DNA from: Lyophyllum atratum
Lineage: Eukaryota; Basidiomycota; Agaricomycetes; Agaricales; Lyophyllaceae
Direction of reading: 5' to 3'
DNA: 64,000 bases
Assembly: GCA_014905825.1 (NCBI GenBank)
Contig: JACGCN010000018.1
Location: 868,001-932,000 of the forward strand
The translations under genes were made by a program, and so were the position numbers. The notes under the pieces were generated by a model. The model did no database searches and was not told the DNA's origin. It saw nothing but the letters and a program-made list of their open reading frames with translations. How positions within the stretch are numbered: the stretch's first letter is position 1; each line of letters opens with the position of its first letter. Of the stretch, positions 34,401-46,127 are shown in pieces.

Positions 34401-36741
34401 CTACCTGCCACCCTCAGGCTCCTCCTCCTCGTCCTCCTCGTTCTCCTCCTCCCCGTCCTCCTCGTCGGAAGCAAATACCAACCATCCATTCGGCATTCTC
34501 AGCTTCTCGAAGTCTATCCTCCTTTCGGTCTCAAGAGCCGCTCCCTGGCCGCTACGTTCCAGCGCATCCCGGACATTATCATGATGGCGCTCCTGTCGTC
34601 GTTGCCAATCCGGGTCTTGCTCGTAATCATAAGCCTCGAGCCCTCCGTCGAATGTTTCACGGAGGCGCTCAGTGGCCCGTGTCAATGCCCGAGGATTTCG
34701 GCGAGGGTTGGAAGGGCCAGCGGTGGGTTGGGTATGGGTGGGGATTGAGAAATGGAATGCTGAGGGCGCATTAGAGGTGGTCGCGGAAGGGCCAGCAGAA
34801 GGAGCGCCAAGATCGAAAGGGTTGGTGACTTGGTCCTCGCCCTCCTCCTCATCGCTGGAATAGTCGTACGCGCCAGGCGCAAGACCTAGATTCGAACGAC
34901 TTCCGCCGGGCTCGAAGTTGTCATCGTCTGAGCCACTGCCACCGAAAAAAGTGAAACTCTTTTGGCGAGTAGCAGCGGGCCTTCTACGAGGTCGTGGTGA
35001 GCAGGATGGTGAAAGGATGTTGTTCCTGGAAGAACTAGGCTCTGCGACGTCAATGTTGTCGGATCGAGCCTTCTTGCGGCTGCCGCCTTGGCTGGCAGGG
35101 CTGCTGCTCCTGTCGGCTTCACTCCCTGTCAGCCTGACAGACAATTCGACCTCCAGTTCGCTGCTCCCGCCGTCGTCGTCATCCCTCGGACGTTTTAGCG
35201 ATGGCGAAGGTGTTGCGCGATCAGGAAGGGTGGTCCTTGGAGGAGCAGTTTGACTAGCTTTACCGGACGATGGGCTAGGAGAAGATTTCGCGCGCTTATA
35301 AGAAGGGCCGGGCTGCCTATTGTATCCTTCCGAGTCATCGTCGTCGCGGTCGCGTTTATGATTTTGTGCGTCCTGGGAGGCACCGACTGCCTGCACTGGT
35401 GAAGCGAGTGGGCTTGCGGGATTTGCGGTTTCCGCTAAAGCATCTTTCCTGCTGGAGTACCATCCCGATGAAGAAGGTATCGAACTTGGGCTTCCACAGG
35501 AGTCGGCCGGCCTAAGAAAACAAAGAAGAAAAACGTCAGCGAGGAAATCAAACGGCCAGCAGGCGCAACGCACGATGATCTGCCTCTTCCATCGTCGTTA
35601 TCCTCCTCATTTCCGGAGGAACCTTTGTCGTCGCCCGCTTCATGGCTTCCGCGCTGTGCGCCACCATTTCCGCCGCCGTCCTCACCTCCACTGTCATCTC
35701 CACCTTCGTCATCACCGGGGGGATCGACATCCGAGGCATCAGACCCTTCTTCCGCCGTCCGCGATGCTCTCTTGAGGATCTCGTCCGTCCACTCTGCGCT
35801 TGCGATTTGCTTTAGATAAGTGATGAACTCTTGAGTGGATTGCATCTCGGCCTTGAACTCGACATCGGCTCTTAGTACCTCCTCCAAGGCATCTTTGACT
35901 TCCCGCTTCACCTCCTCTAGGTCGTTATTAACGTCCCTTCTACCACGAACCATATCGGCATACATCTTCTCCACCCAGGATTCTCCAGGAGAGAAGGCTC
36001 GTACATAATCCTGTTCAGGATCTGCGGGCGAACGAGGAATCGGAGGATAAACAAATTTCATTCGTGGCTTGGGTGGGAAGGCTGGCAAGGAAGATGCTGC
36101 TGAATCATCATCAGAGCCTGAGCCACGCGGGCGACGAGGAGGGGAAGGTTCAAATTCGTCGATGGGGGTGGGGAAGCGCATTATGATCTCATGTTTGTGT
36201 TCCATATTAAATGGGTCTTTGGGAGCAGACGCATTGGGTGGTAGTGGTGCATTGTCGGTCGGCGTTTCTGGCGGTGGCGAGTCCTCTGAAGAGATCAATT
36301 CGGGTCCAGGCGAAGGGGGTTTGCGAGTCTCGGCTTCAACCATGGCTAGTGCAATACGTGAATGGCGTACAAGGCGCCTATATTCTGGCAAAGGGGGTCC
36401 CTTGCCCACTTGGGCTGTGGCTGGATGGCGGGTTTCCACCCCGGTGTCTCGTTCAATGAAGCGAATTTTGCCGCCATTGATGCGTTCGAAGGTGAGGTGG
36501 GGGAGGATAGGGATCGATGCGGTCGAACCGGGATGAAGCTGGCAGATTGTTTCTAGGGCTTCGCTTCGGGTGAGGTTCTTCGGCAGGTTGAAGTACTGTG
36601 GAAGCGTTCAGGAGATATGCGGGACGGGTGAAAGGGGAAGGTGTGACTCACGGCAGCGTATTCTTGGATATATTTATCCTCCTGGAAAATCAAGTCGCTG
36701 CCCGCTATGAGAGTCGTTTCAGGAGATTCTGCGTTCGACAT
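34401..36741 (-). CDS. Large intrinsically disordered acidic protein, unrecognised
   Basis: ATG at 36741 (MSNAESPETTLIAGSDLIFQ). A short N-terminal domain is the most conserved-looking part, with KYIQEYAA then, after an intron near 36595-36650, YFNLPKNLTRSEALETIC and IPILPHLTFERINGGKIRFI. The remainder is Ser/Pro/Asp/Glu-rich with basic clusters (KRDRDDDD, SYKRAKSSPSP, GSRKKARSD). One helical stretch near 35950-35800 reads LEEVKREVKDALEEVLRA and is likely a coiled coil. An acidic C-terminus with a Glu/Asp run precedes the stop at 34401-34403. About 750 residues. Two nuclear-localisation-like clusters and phospho-acceptor-rich disorder suggest a nuclear scaffold or regulator. I recognise no domain, so no function is assigned. 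Confidence 0.75.
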
Positions 36742-37635
36742 CGAGATTCGTGACCCAGTTTCGTGTTCAAGATGATACCGTTCAAAGTCAAAGCTGCAGT
36801 AGGATCAAGATGATACCGTTCAAGTGAAGCTGCAGTAGGATCAAGAGTTGGGGTGTTCAGTCTCGAAGCGCAAACAAGCTTGTGGCCCATCTTATACGTC
36901 GCCGCTTTAGAACAACGTGGTCCAAGCTGGCCATATCTACATGGGAGAAACAATACGTTGGTGGATCGCCACACATACCATTTTGGGAAATATGGTATGA
37001 CCATCAGGTTAGATCCACGTGGTGATCTAGTTGTAGCTTGACACCCATTGTTCTTGCTTTGTCCTCAGGTTTCCGATCTGAGTGATCAAGTTACCAGCCG
37101 ATCAACATAATTAGCCCTTGGAGGAGGGTTGACCTCTGTTAAGAAGACCTGATAGACAGATCAACCGCAAACCAAGGACTATGCACACTCACCAGAACTT
37201 TCTTTTTGTCCTTGCTGGAACCTCGGTTTGGGGATGAACCTCTCAACTCTCAAGGCGGTGGACACTGGAGCCCCCGGATGCCATCTCCAATCGAAGTATG
37301 CGAGTGTGCAATGACTGGGATTCCTATCTGTTTCTGCAGCAGGCAAGGGTCTTCGTTAAGCAATGCGTCCAAGAAGTGGGAGCTGAGAGCACAAAAAATA
37401 AGAATATTGCTTCACTCAGGCAAAAGTGATTCAAATCGAGTACATAGTGACACGATTTGAAAGGCTGAATAGCTAATGATATTATAGTGATACATACTCC
37501 GTAGTATATACAAGTCCGAGAATGGACGTGGGTTTTAGATCTGAAAGCGACGGGTCAGAGCACGTCCAGGAAAGGACCGCATCGACGTTTCCAGATGACC
37601 GGCAGTGGAAAGCGCGCAGATCTGCTAAATTATCG
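36742..37635. other. Intergenic region with a tandem duplication, no gene seen
   Basis: Holds the upstream region of the disordered protein gene and the 3' side of the membrane protein gene. Open stretches such as 37206-37460 (+) have no recognisable content. The only structure seen is the tandem duplication at 36767-36840. Confidence 0.5.
36767..36840. repeat. Tandem duplication, units of 38 and 36 bp
   Basis: Unit 1 (36767-36804) and unit 2 (36805-36840) share TCAAGATGATACCGTTCAA and AAGCTGCAGTAGGA, and a third copy begins at 36841. It ends about 26-100 bp upstream of the disordered protein's ATG, so it lies in its promoter or leader. Confidence 0.8.
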
Positions 37636-38981
37636 TTATGGATAAGGGTGAGAGGTGTCTATAGCCTCTATGAGTGATGTTGACACAAAACAGTCCAGGT
37701 CTGCAAATGAACGCTTGTGTTCGATGAGGAGGAGAACGATCGTCGGATACATTGCCTGAATGTTCGTCTTATTCAATTGCCACTACAGCAAAAGAGAGGC
37801 CACGTACTGTCGTCTGGATATAGCCTTCCCAGATTATCAGGTCCAAAAAAAAGCCAGTTGTAGGGGGCGTGTCTGCCTTGCCCAGCGTGAACAGGACTGC
37901 GATCTGTGGACTGATGAGCTAACACAGTAGTGCTCATGGCTCCGCAACGTACCTGACACGCGCCGTAAAGCGCGCCCGACTCAATGATCATGAGCAGGAT
38001 CCTTTGGGGCTGGGACCAGCGGCTGTTGGTGCGGAAATTCCAAGAAGTGCGAGAGGTCCTAACGGCCATCGAGTAGCGATGCATATTAGCGAACGGGGTA
38101 TGGGATATGGAAATGAGACAGCATCTTACGCACCATAGTCTGTACGCAATGAGAAGCACGGAAAGTATATTCGTCGCCAGCGATAGAGCCCCGCTTGCGT
38201 AGAGCAATGGGTGCATTACGTTGTTATTGCTGGCATAGTACGCTTTTAATTTATCCTTGTCCAGCGTGATCCCCAAAAATGCGAAAGACGTGGCTGAAGA
38301 GGAAAAGGTCGTTATTAAGCATGTGGGCTGTCTCACAGACATCTCGACGTACCAAAGGTGCCGAGGAGAAGCGTCAATGGACCAAGGATGGCCCATTGGT
38401 ACTCTGCACAGAGCACCCACGCTCTCCAAATCACTACGACGTCGTTGACGATCTGCTGCAAAGTGATATCAAGACTTCGTCTGTTCAGGGCAGCCGCTGA
38501 GGCGACTTACGAGGGCTTGTAACGTCCAATTCATGATTTGGTCGAGCGGAAGAAATCGTGGATCGCTTGAGACCACCCAACCCGAATCTGCAGCCCCATT
38601 AACGCCCTCGATCAGCGTCGCCGAGATGTAGATGACGAGATCCGCAACGTCGGCGGTCCAGTATAGGGTGGCGAGCAGAAAGCTGGTGACGGTCGCGCCG
38701 AACATTGCCCATGTCGCGCGAGACTTGTCCTCTCGTTGACTGCGTGTCACCGGTCAAAAAAATCGCCTATTTCGGAAGTGCACTCACAGGACAGCAGATG
38801 TGGATATGCAGAAAAGGAGCACGAAGATTCCTGGACGCCAGCGATGAATCAACACTGAGCGACTTTAGCGATATTGTGTCTACGCACCGTAAAAAAAAGT
38901 CGAAGCCGTGATCCCTGCTAAATCTCGAAGAAACCAGTACCCAAGGTCTTCGAGTTGCCTACGCTCCTTGGGCGTGAGCAT
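37636..38981 (-). CDS. Basidiomycete multipass (about seven-span) membrane protein
   Basis: ATG at 38981 (MLTPKERRQLEDLGYWFLRD). The exons join in frame: LAGITASTFFYG + IFVLLFCISTSAVL + QREDKSRATWAMFGATVTSF. Further spans read TLYWTADVADLVIYIS, QIVNDVVVIWRAWVL, WAILGPLTLLLGT, ALSLATNILSVLLIAYRLW, RILLMIIESGALYGACQ and a final pair near 37950-37800. The last exon reads AMYPTIVLLLIEHKRSFADL and ends SHPYP, stop at 37636-37638. The W-R-x-W after span three, the R-I-L-x-x-x-I-E-S-G block and the YPT-hV-hLhxxxxS end are shared by a large, uncharacterised Agaricomycete family of GPCR-like membrane proteins. No ligand or signalling role can be given. Confidence 0.8.
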
Positions 38982-40019
38982 AGATGGGGGGGTTGAACAT
39001 GAAAGTTGCGCTCAGGCACAAGCTTAAGGCGACCCCTGTTCAACTACCACTAGCCGGATAAGGTGAAGGCTAATTGGCCGGTTACAGAATATCAGAAAAC
39101 ATGGGAAAAATTGAAAGAAATACTGCCTACGTCATCATCGGTTGCAGTAGAAGCCATATGGTTTTGATGCGCGTCAATCAGCGGCGCCGCACGAGGTTTA
39201 AAATTACAGAACAGATCACACCCGGCCAGTCAATTAAAGATCAATAAGCTGAGGTCTGACCTCCAATTATCGACCAATAGCCCCGTGTGGCACCTGTTAT
39301 TCTGGTTAACATTGACCCGTAAGCAGTGGTAACGACAGTGAAAGCAGATTCATATGTAGAGGAGGATGAGGAAGTGTCCAAGTCAAATTGAAGTGAGAAA
39401 TTTGTGTCCATCGCAGACCCAGGGTCCCATCAGGTTAGTCGGTACCGTCTCGGTCACTCGTCTTCCTGTTTCTACCTTATTAATAGAAGTTGACAGTCGA
39501 GACTAGAGCCGTTATTGAGTATCTGTGCTCCAATGTTCTAGTTGTAGAGCCGGACAAGTGGGATCTTCCTCGAATTCCGGGCGGTGGAGGGTGATGGTGC
39601 CAATGTGTTGGAAGCAGGAACGGAAGGGAGATCATGTTCGTGGAGACCCGCAGCTGCATCAGCAATAAAAAAGGTCGCGAGGGGGATGAAGTCAGTGGGA
39701 CAGTCTGGAGAGCTTGAATTATCAGCGCTAGCGGCATCGGACTCTACAAATCGCCCTTGAGCTAGACTATGCTCTCAAAGAGTCGCGTTGAAGTGGCTCG
39801 CGCCGTCGCGAGTCGGCACCGAATACACGAACTAGGCAACCAGATCAGCTACTCGATGGCCTCCGTCTGGCTGAGTTTGGGGCATGGTCGAGAGCTGGTC
39901 GGAGGAGAGATCTGGAAGATATAGCATTCTTAGCCACACTCCCTATAGCAAGCAATTCGACTTTGGGTGGTGCCGCTCGCCGAGCCAAAGAGTGACGATA
40001 TTCCTCCGACCATGCTTCC
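38982..40019. other. Spacer; no supportable gene
   Basis: Short open stretches only. A minus-strand segment at 40051-39845 (PPKVELLAIGSVAKN) could be a further exon of the next gene upstream on that strand, but no convincing join was found. Confidence 0.4.
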
Positions 40020-40881
40020 TCAAGCAGATCCAGTTTGACCAGTCTTTCCACTAGCTTCTGGCGGAGAGGGGAACCCTTTGTAGAGCATCGGCTTCGAACC
40101 CAAATTCTTTACCAGAAAGAAAGCAATAGGCGGGGTTTCAGAATCCGCGATTCCGATAACAGTAACTCCATCGTTGTTATCTGTCAAACGGTCACTGACG
40201 TGCCTCAGCAGCTGGGTTGGGGTCTGGTTACCTCCACCGGCGTTTTCCATATCAGCCGGCAGAAAGTCGTTGTTCGTTGAACCACCCGTGACATACGAGT
40301 CGAAGAGTTCCTTAGAGTCAAGGTTCTAAGATGTAGCCAGTAGAAACTACGTGTACATATAGGAAGGGCAAGGAGTCCGATCTTGCAAGTTCAATCAAAG
40401 ACTTTTCCTTCCACTGCCCATACTGACCATCGAGGCACGGAGTTCTTCGCGGACAATGTCAGTGTGATCCTTCTGCTTGAACAGGATCGTGAGCATACGC
40501 CGCGCTTCACAGAGAGGAAAAGATGTGTAGCACCATCGGTGATGTTAGGGCGAAAGTGCAGAGATAGGAAGCTTGGATCTATCCACGAGGAACGACTTGG
40601 ATAATGGAAATTGGCTCGCCGCTTGTCTGACCCTTGATATAAAGGACTGCGTTGAACAGTTCTCGATAGAAATTAACCAGAGACAGCCAGCCTGACCGTA
40701 GGAGTGCCTGTCTTCCCGTTGTCTACGGCACAAGACTCGGAGCAGTATCACTCACTCCAGGGTGACAGTGTGCAGAGGGAAGAGACATACCGAGGCGTAC
40801 AGTTGCGGTGACCAAAGGGAAGGCAAGCCAGAAGAGAACCTCAACGATGACGACGACGACTGGCTTGGAAGATGCGGTCAT
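40020..40881 (-). CDS. Unrecognised spliced gene with an N-terminal membrane segment
   Basis: Exons assembled by eye. Exon A starts at ATG 40881 and reads MTASSKPVVVVIVEVLFWLA, a probable signal anchor. Exon B, after an intron ending CCGTAG, reads ALLRSGWLSLVNFYRELFNA. Exon C reads RRMLTILFKQKDHTDIVREE. Exon D reads LDSKELFDSYVTGGSTNNDF, then QTPTQLLRHVSDRLTDNNDG and ETPPIAFFLVKNLGSKPML, stop at 40020-40022. Helical amphipathic content in exons C and D looks like real coding sequence, but I cannot name a family. The first donor (GTACGC) and the intron between B and C (about 100-130 nt) are the least certain joins. A further 3' exon is possible. Confidence 0.45.
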
Positions 40882-41341
40882 GTGACAGGAAACCTCAGGA
40901 AACGCCTTAAGGTCGCGTCGCGCGGGGCGGATCGCGTCCTTGAATCCATAAATGTGGACACGCGCCGTCACTAAAGAACCTGCTACTTTTCTCCATATCT
41001 TACTGTTATTTACGACGCGTCATCAGGGCTTCATCGCTTGACCAATAACCAAGCCGCAAACAGATACTGAGCTCATCAGCAATGGGTAAGTATATTGTGT
41101 GTAGAATTTATGAATGCTTATACCGGTGAGCTGGTACTAGAAATGAAGTACGTACGAGAAATATAGTTGGTTAAGATATATCTACAATTCCATCCGATTC
41201 TAGGTCTTTGTCGAATGGTGTCGGGATTACGAGAAGTTGGCCAATGCATGGTATGATTACTGTGAGTGCCAAAATCCAATGTGTTGATGTTCCTTTAATC
41301 AAGAGTAACCAGGGATGGTGATGTGGACCTAGTGGCTCTGC
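40882..41341. other. Spacer with a possible tiny spliced plus-strand ORF
   Basis: At 41075 an ATGG is followed by a strong donor (GTAAGTATAT) and, 130 nt on, an acceptor (CCGATTCTAG at about 41204) and a second donor/acceptor pair. The spliced frame codes only about 22 residues. This may be a mini-gene or a non-coding spliced transcript. Nothing else is seen. Confidence 0.25.
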
Positions 41342-42324
41342 TCAAACAACACGAGGACGCTTCTTGTCGGTGCCATTCCCGTTGACAGCGCCGTTCGTGG
41401 CAACAGACTGGAAGTATTCCAAGGATCCCTTAGGGTCGGGCTTCATGGTCTTCGATCCTTCAGTCCAGTTCGCTGGGCAGACTTCACCATGCTCATCCTG
41501 GGTAAAAGAGTTCAAGAATCAGCGGTGTGGAGTGGACACATGGAAGATATACCTACGGTGAACTGGAAGGCTTTGATGAGGCGGATAGTCTCCTCAACGG
41601 ACCGACCAACAGGAAGATCGTTGATAGTGATTTGCCTGTAGCAACATTGGCTGCTTAGCGAAATATAAAGGGCTATCATCCATCATACGCACCTGAGAAT
41701 GCCCTTGGGGTCAATCAAGAACAGACCACGAAGAGCGACACCCTCCTCCTCCAGAAGGACTCCATAGTCACGCGAAATGTTCATATTCCTGTCGGCAATG
41801 AGGGGAAGCTTCAAGTCTGGCCCAAGGCCACCTTCCCTGCGCGGCTGGGTAGCCCATGCAAAGTGAGAGAACTGAGAGTCGGTGGAGATTCCTTTGGTCT
41901 GCTCGTCAGAACGGCGAAGATGGTTACGACCATGGGAGCCTTACCAAACACAGCAGTATTGAGCGCCTTAAACTGGGGCAAAGCATCGTTGAAGGCAAGG
42001 ATTTCACTGGTGACGGAGGCCTTTTTTAAGCCACATTAAGCAGTAAAGCAAGCGAGGCTTACGTGGGGCAAACGAACGTGAAGTCCCTAAGATGGCAAGT
42101 CAGTAAAATACGCGGAAGGCAAGGAATATAAGCAGCACATAGGATAAAACAGTAGAACAACCCTAGAGAAAACAGTTATCATTACGGCGACCTAAGTCAC
42201 AGTTAGAGAAAATTGCTACGGACCATTGGCCGAGATAGCCGGATAGAGAAACGTCTGTGAAAAGGCCGTCAGCTACAGCTGCAGCTTTAAAAGTCGGAGC
42301 GGGGCGTTGAACAAGGGCAACCAT
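41342..42324 (-). CDS. TSA1: Typical 2-Cys peroxiredoxin (thioredoxin peroxidase)
   Basis: Reduces H2O2 and organic peroxides using thioredoxin; expected in the cytosol. ATG at 42324 ([20 protein letters not shown]). Short introns are placed by frame: [11 protein letters not shown] + VVLLFYPM + DFTFVCPT + [21 protein letters not shown] + [12 protein letters not shown]. Peroxidatic Cys in FVCPTE with the Pro/Thr of the active site, conserved Arg in the [15 protein letters not shown] block, GGLG loop ([13 protein letters not shown]), and resolving Cys in HGEVCPANW. The GGLG motif and a C-terminal extension are both found in peroxide-sensitive Prx; the YF motif reads LEYFQSVA. C-terminus [13 protein letters not shown], stop at 41342-41344. 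Complete and apparently functional. Confidence 0.93.
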
Positions 42325-43221
42325 TTTGAAATGCTATGAGGGAGGTTCGAGGGAGGCGGTGGGCTGATTTCCGGGGAGGTGGCAATTTATATTAGCAAAT
42401 TTCCTCAAAGTCGCGTTCTTTGTCGCTATTTGCGCCGGACCCCTTTGAGTCTTGACAAAGCGAGGCCTGCCGATTCACGTGTCAATTACCCCATCAAGCC
42501 ACCGCGTCGTTGTCGAGACTCGACGCGTATTCTTAACTCTCTCCTTGAACGCAGAGTTGCTGGCCGCCCAATAGACCACGTATGATACCTGTTCACATGG
42601 TCCATACCTAATCTACGGCTCCACCTGGTTTTTCCGGAACCAAGTACTCAATGTCAACGGTACACCACCGACCACCTTCATCCGACGACCACGGTTCAGA
42701 GATGGCCCCCAAGGCCTAGATTCTTTTAGGCCTAATATCACAGCACTTTGTCGGTTTTTAGCCTCCATCTTTCAGTGTGACCTCGGGAGGTTCGCATGTC
42801 ATGCTAACGTGCTCCACTACATGTCTACCCATCTGTGGAGGGCCGGAGTTACTGCGATGACCTCACTGATCAGATACACACCGGCAGACATGTGTTCCTG
42901 GCACCCACCGAAACGTTTATAGGGTCACTTCAGATGGGGTCGGAACGCCAACCGCCTCGCCCAAGCCTCGCCCTCTCTCCAAATTGACCATAATGCTTTC
43001 CAGGTGACTCTCGGAATCTCACCCCTACTTTTGGATCATACGCACAGCCTCAGAAATACTAGCTCATACAATTGTCATACAAGCAACTTCCATTTCACTG
43101 GCCTTCACTCTTTCTCGATCATCTCTTCTTCGACCTTCGTTTGTATTTTGGATTGAACACTCCCGACGACGTATCACAACTTGATGGTATTCGTGCATTT
43201 CCATTCCCACTGGCCTAACCG
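42325..43221. other. Divergent upstream region of the peroxiredoxin and kinase genes
   Basis: No coding signal. It holds the promoters of both neighbours; no specific site is called. Confidence 0.5.
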
Positions 43222-45666
43222 ATGAAGGTACTTGTGTTACCTTATCGATGTCCGCTGCGAAATCGATTGATTCAGTTGGCCTCAGAAAACGTCTCCAGGA
43301 ATTCCCTATTACGTGCCTCAATTCGTCTGGAAATTTTGGCTTTCTACAACGTAAGTCTATCCCATTTGTCGACCAATCTGCGTTCATTTTGATCCTGACT
43401 TTTGTTTCTCAATCAAGCGGACCCAACGATCTTCCCCGGGATCCCCGAGTACATATCTACGATGTCTACGATAATGAACTCACCGAAACTTGCAATCCTC
43501 CTGTCACGAGATGCTCCGTATTTCAAGACTTTGTAACAAGCCTTTCAACACGACACCTGGTAGAAGCTGCAGAGCAAGCCTTCTATATCTTGGAATGCGA
43601 AGCCGAGCAGACACTCGACGCGCTGATGGAACGCACGTACTCAAGCGGCATTCCGACCAAGTCTACCTCTTTCACTTTTGACAAGGAGCGTATCACCAAG
43701 CTATGCAGGTTCCTGGCATTCCTACGATTTCGAAATAGCGACAAATATCGCGAGGTCTTGCTCTCTCTAGAAGAACCATTTGGAGATCGCGACGACCAAG
43801 GACGGTTTTTGCCGATCTTCCAACCAGCTTTTATGGAGCATCACCGGCGCTTCGTCCTGCGGGTTATGATAGCTTTTTTGCAGAACGTCTCGCAGGACGG
43901 CGTAAACTTGCTCCCTCGGGACCAGCCTTGGCCTCGCGTGGCTACAGTCCTGCTGGACAACTTTCGAAAGGCTATGGACACGTATTGTTGGCAGCTGTGC
44001 GATGCATATGTTTGCATTGGGATAGCATCCGGAGAGCAAGAGTTTCTCCTGACAGAATCTTGCTACGGCACCTTGGGCGAAGGGTTCGACGAGGATCCGT
44101 GAGTCTTAAATCAGATCAACAACCACTGTTATACTGACCACTGAAATAGCGAATGCTGTGACCTATTCTTCCCCATCCTCCCCACATTTGCTCTTTACAT
44201 TCTCGGAAACCTTGACAAAGATGCGGATCCCGTTTCTGGGGTCCTGGATACTCCAAACATGAGGATCGATGTAGGCCTCGAATCCGCGTCAGATGTGCAC
44301 CTTCGGAATGCGATGATCCTCCAAATCTACCCACAATATCTCTATTTCTCTGCACTCCGGTCGGTCGCCCTCTCGGTCTCGTCGTACGACGAATTTCGCT
44401 GGATCCAGGAACACCAGGACTACAGTCGTCTCAAGCAACGCTGTCGTCAGAAATTCTTGCAAGAGACTGTGACGAAGACGTTGGTTGTCAAAGGTTCGGT
44501 CATCTTAACTGACCTCACGGACGAGGTTGTGCAATATGGAACTTGTGCCGTCGGTCATGGGGCCTTTTCGGATGTTTGGAAAGCGGTCTGGCATGACCCC
44601 GTTGAGAAGCGATCACGGAATGTGAGATTCGAGTCCTCGTTCAGCCACCTGACGCTTATTGTTTGATAGGTTGCCTTGAAGGTCCTCAGACAAATCATGG
44701 TAAAGAACGTCAAAGAGAAGTTGATGAAGGTCATCATACCTCATGTTATGCGTTATACCTCGATCGCTCATCGTCTTTATACGCAGCGCCTTCAAGCTGA
44801 AGTCATCGCGTGGCATAGGCTCTGCCACCGAAATATCAGTCAACTTTTCGGAATCGTTCAGTTCAAGAATAGCATTGGCATGGTTTCGCCCTGGTGCGAG
44901 AATGGTACGATGTACGAGTATCTAAAAGGCAACACTACGGCGAACAGACTGGATTTGGTACGGTACGATAGCTTGAGTGCCAGAAGCATTGCTTACCGTG
45001 TCTCTCGGATGACTCCAGCTTGTTCAAATCGCATCCGGGGTTTCATACTTGCACTCTGCGGCACCTACGATTGTCCATGGAGATCTCAAAGGGGTGAGTA
45101 ATATCTCGTTCCTTTGCGTTGTTTCACGCCAATATGGTGACTATTCCAGGGGAACATCCTTATCGACGGGCGCGGCTGTCCCATTATCACTGATTTCGGG
45201 CTATCCAAGGTTATCGGAGACATGTCAGACTCTATCAACATCGGCTCTTCCTTCTTCGCTGGGTCTACGAGGTGGATGGCGCCAGAGCTGATCATGGTCC
45301 TTATTGAAGACGATGGATGTGTACCGCCGATCACGACGCAGAGTGATGTTTATGCATTTGCCTCGGTTTGTCTGGAGGTACGCACGTTAGGTTCAGCTGA
45401 AACGTTTCTTTTGCTTATGTTATACCTGTTACTTGGAGGTTGCGACAGGAAGTCTGCCGTATCCTAACCGTACGAACGATCATGCAGTGACGGTAGATAT
45501 CTTGCGAGGGGTCAAACCCTCTAGAGGTGCACACTGTCATATACAACTCAAGGACGTGGATGCTTTCTGGAAGACACTGGATCGCTGCTGGAATGAAGCC
45601 CCTTTTCTTCGCCCTGCGATGAATGAACTCGTCCAGATCCTGGAAAGCATGGCCCTTCGCTCATGA
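43222..45666 (+). CDS. DUF4238-TKL protein kinase fusion
   Basis: A two-module protein. Proposed start ATG at 43222 (ATG AAG), intron 43228-43285, then KTSPGIPYYVPQFVWKFWLS. The YYVPQFVWKFW run matches the DUF4238 N-terminal motif and is followed, after another intron, by VHIYDVYDNELTETCN, AEQAFYILECEAEQTLDALM and HHRRFVLRVMIAF. The kinase module starts near 44540. Motifs: glycine loop GTCAVGHGAFSDVW, ATP-binding Lys in VALKVLRQI, catalytic loop IVHGDLKGNILIDG (HGD instead of HRD, common in fungal TKL), Mg-binding DFGLSKV, and the activation segment end GSTRWMAPE; then DVYAFASVCLE, RCWNEAPFLRPAM and the stop at 45664-45666. Catalytic residues are intact, so it should be an active Ser/Thr kinase. 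TKL kinases are greatly expanded in Agaricomycetes; the target is unknown. Confidence 0.87.
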
Positions 45667-46127
45667 TCAGGCTGCTTCCACCACTGGCTCGTATAAAGCC
45701 TCAAGGTAAGGGCATCACTTTTACCTTCCGTAGATTTGACCTCTTCCTTGTACATGTCTTCATGCATCTCATGAATTATGACCACAAAGCTTTGTGACTG
45801 CTACCAAAACGCTACAAAAATATCAAGCAACGCGAAACCCATGTGTTGTTCAATTAAAGGCAGTGGTCGTTTTTCTTGGTGAGGTACTGTATCATATCAT
45901 TCTTGGTTTGCAGTGTCCAGACTCGTTCCGTGTCGTTTCCTGTATCGCAGAGCATGCCAGCCTACATATAAAATGACTGATAAATCCGCTAGCTCTCGAA
46001 GTAAGAAGCTCCTCAGAGTACGCGTTGATCTTGATGGAAGAAATGACGATAAGATCGGCTGTATGAAACCTCTTGGGCCATACAGACATGGTCCGACCCT
46101 ATAACAACTTCTTGAGCTACAAACAGC
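45667..46127. other. Short spacer, no gene seen
   Basis: 3' side of the kinase and upstream of the S9 peptidase, both on the plus strand. No coding signal. Confidence 0.5.
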
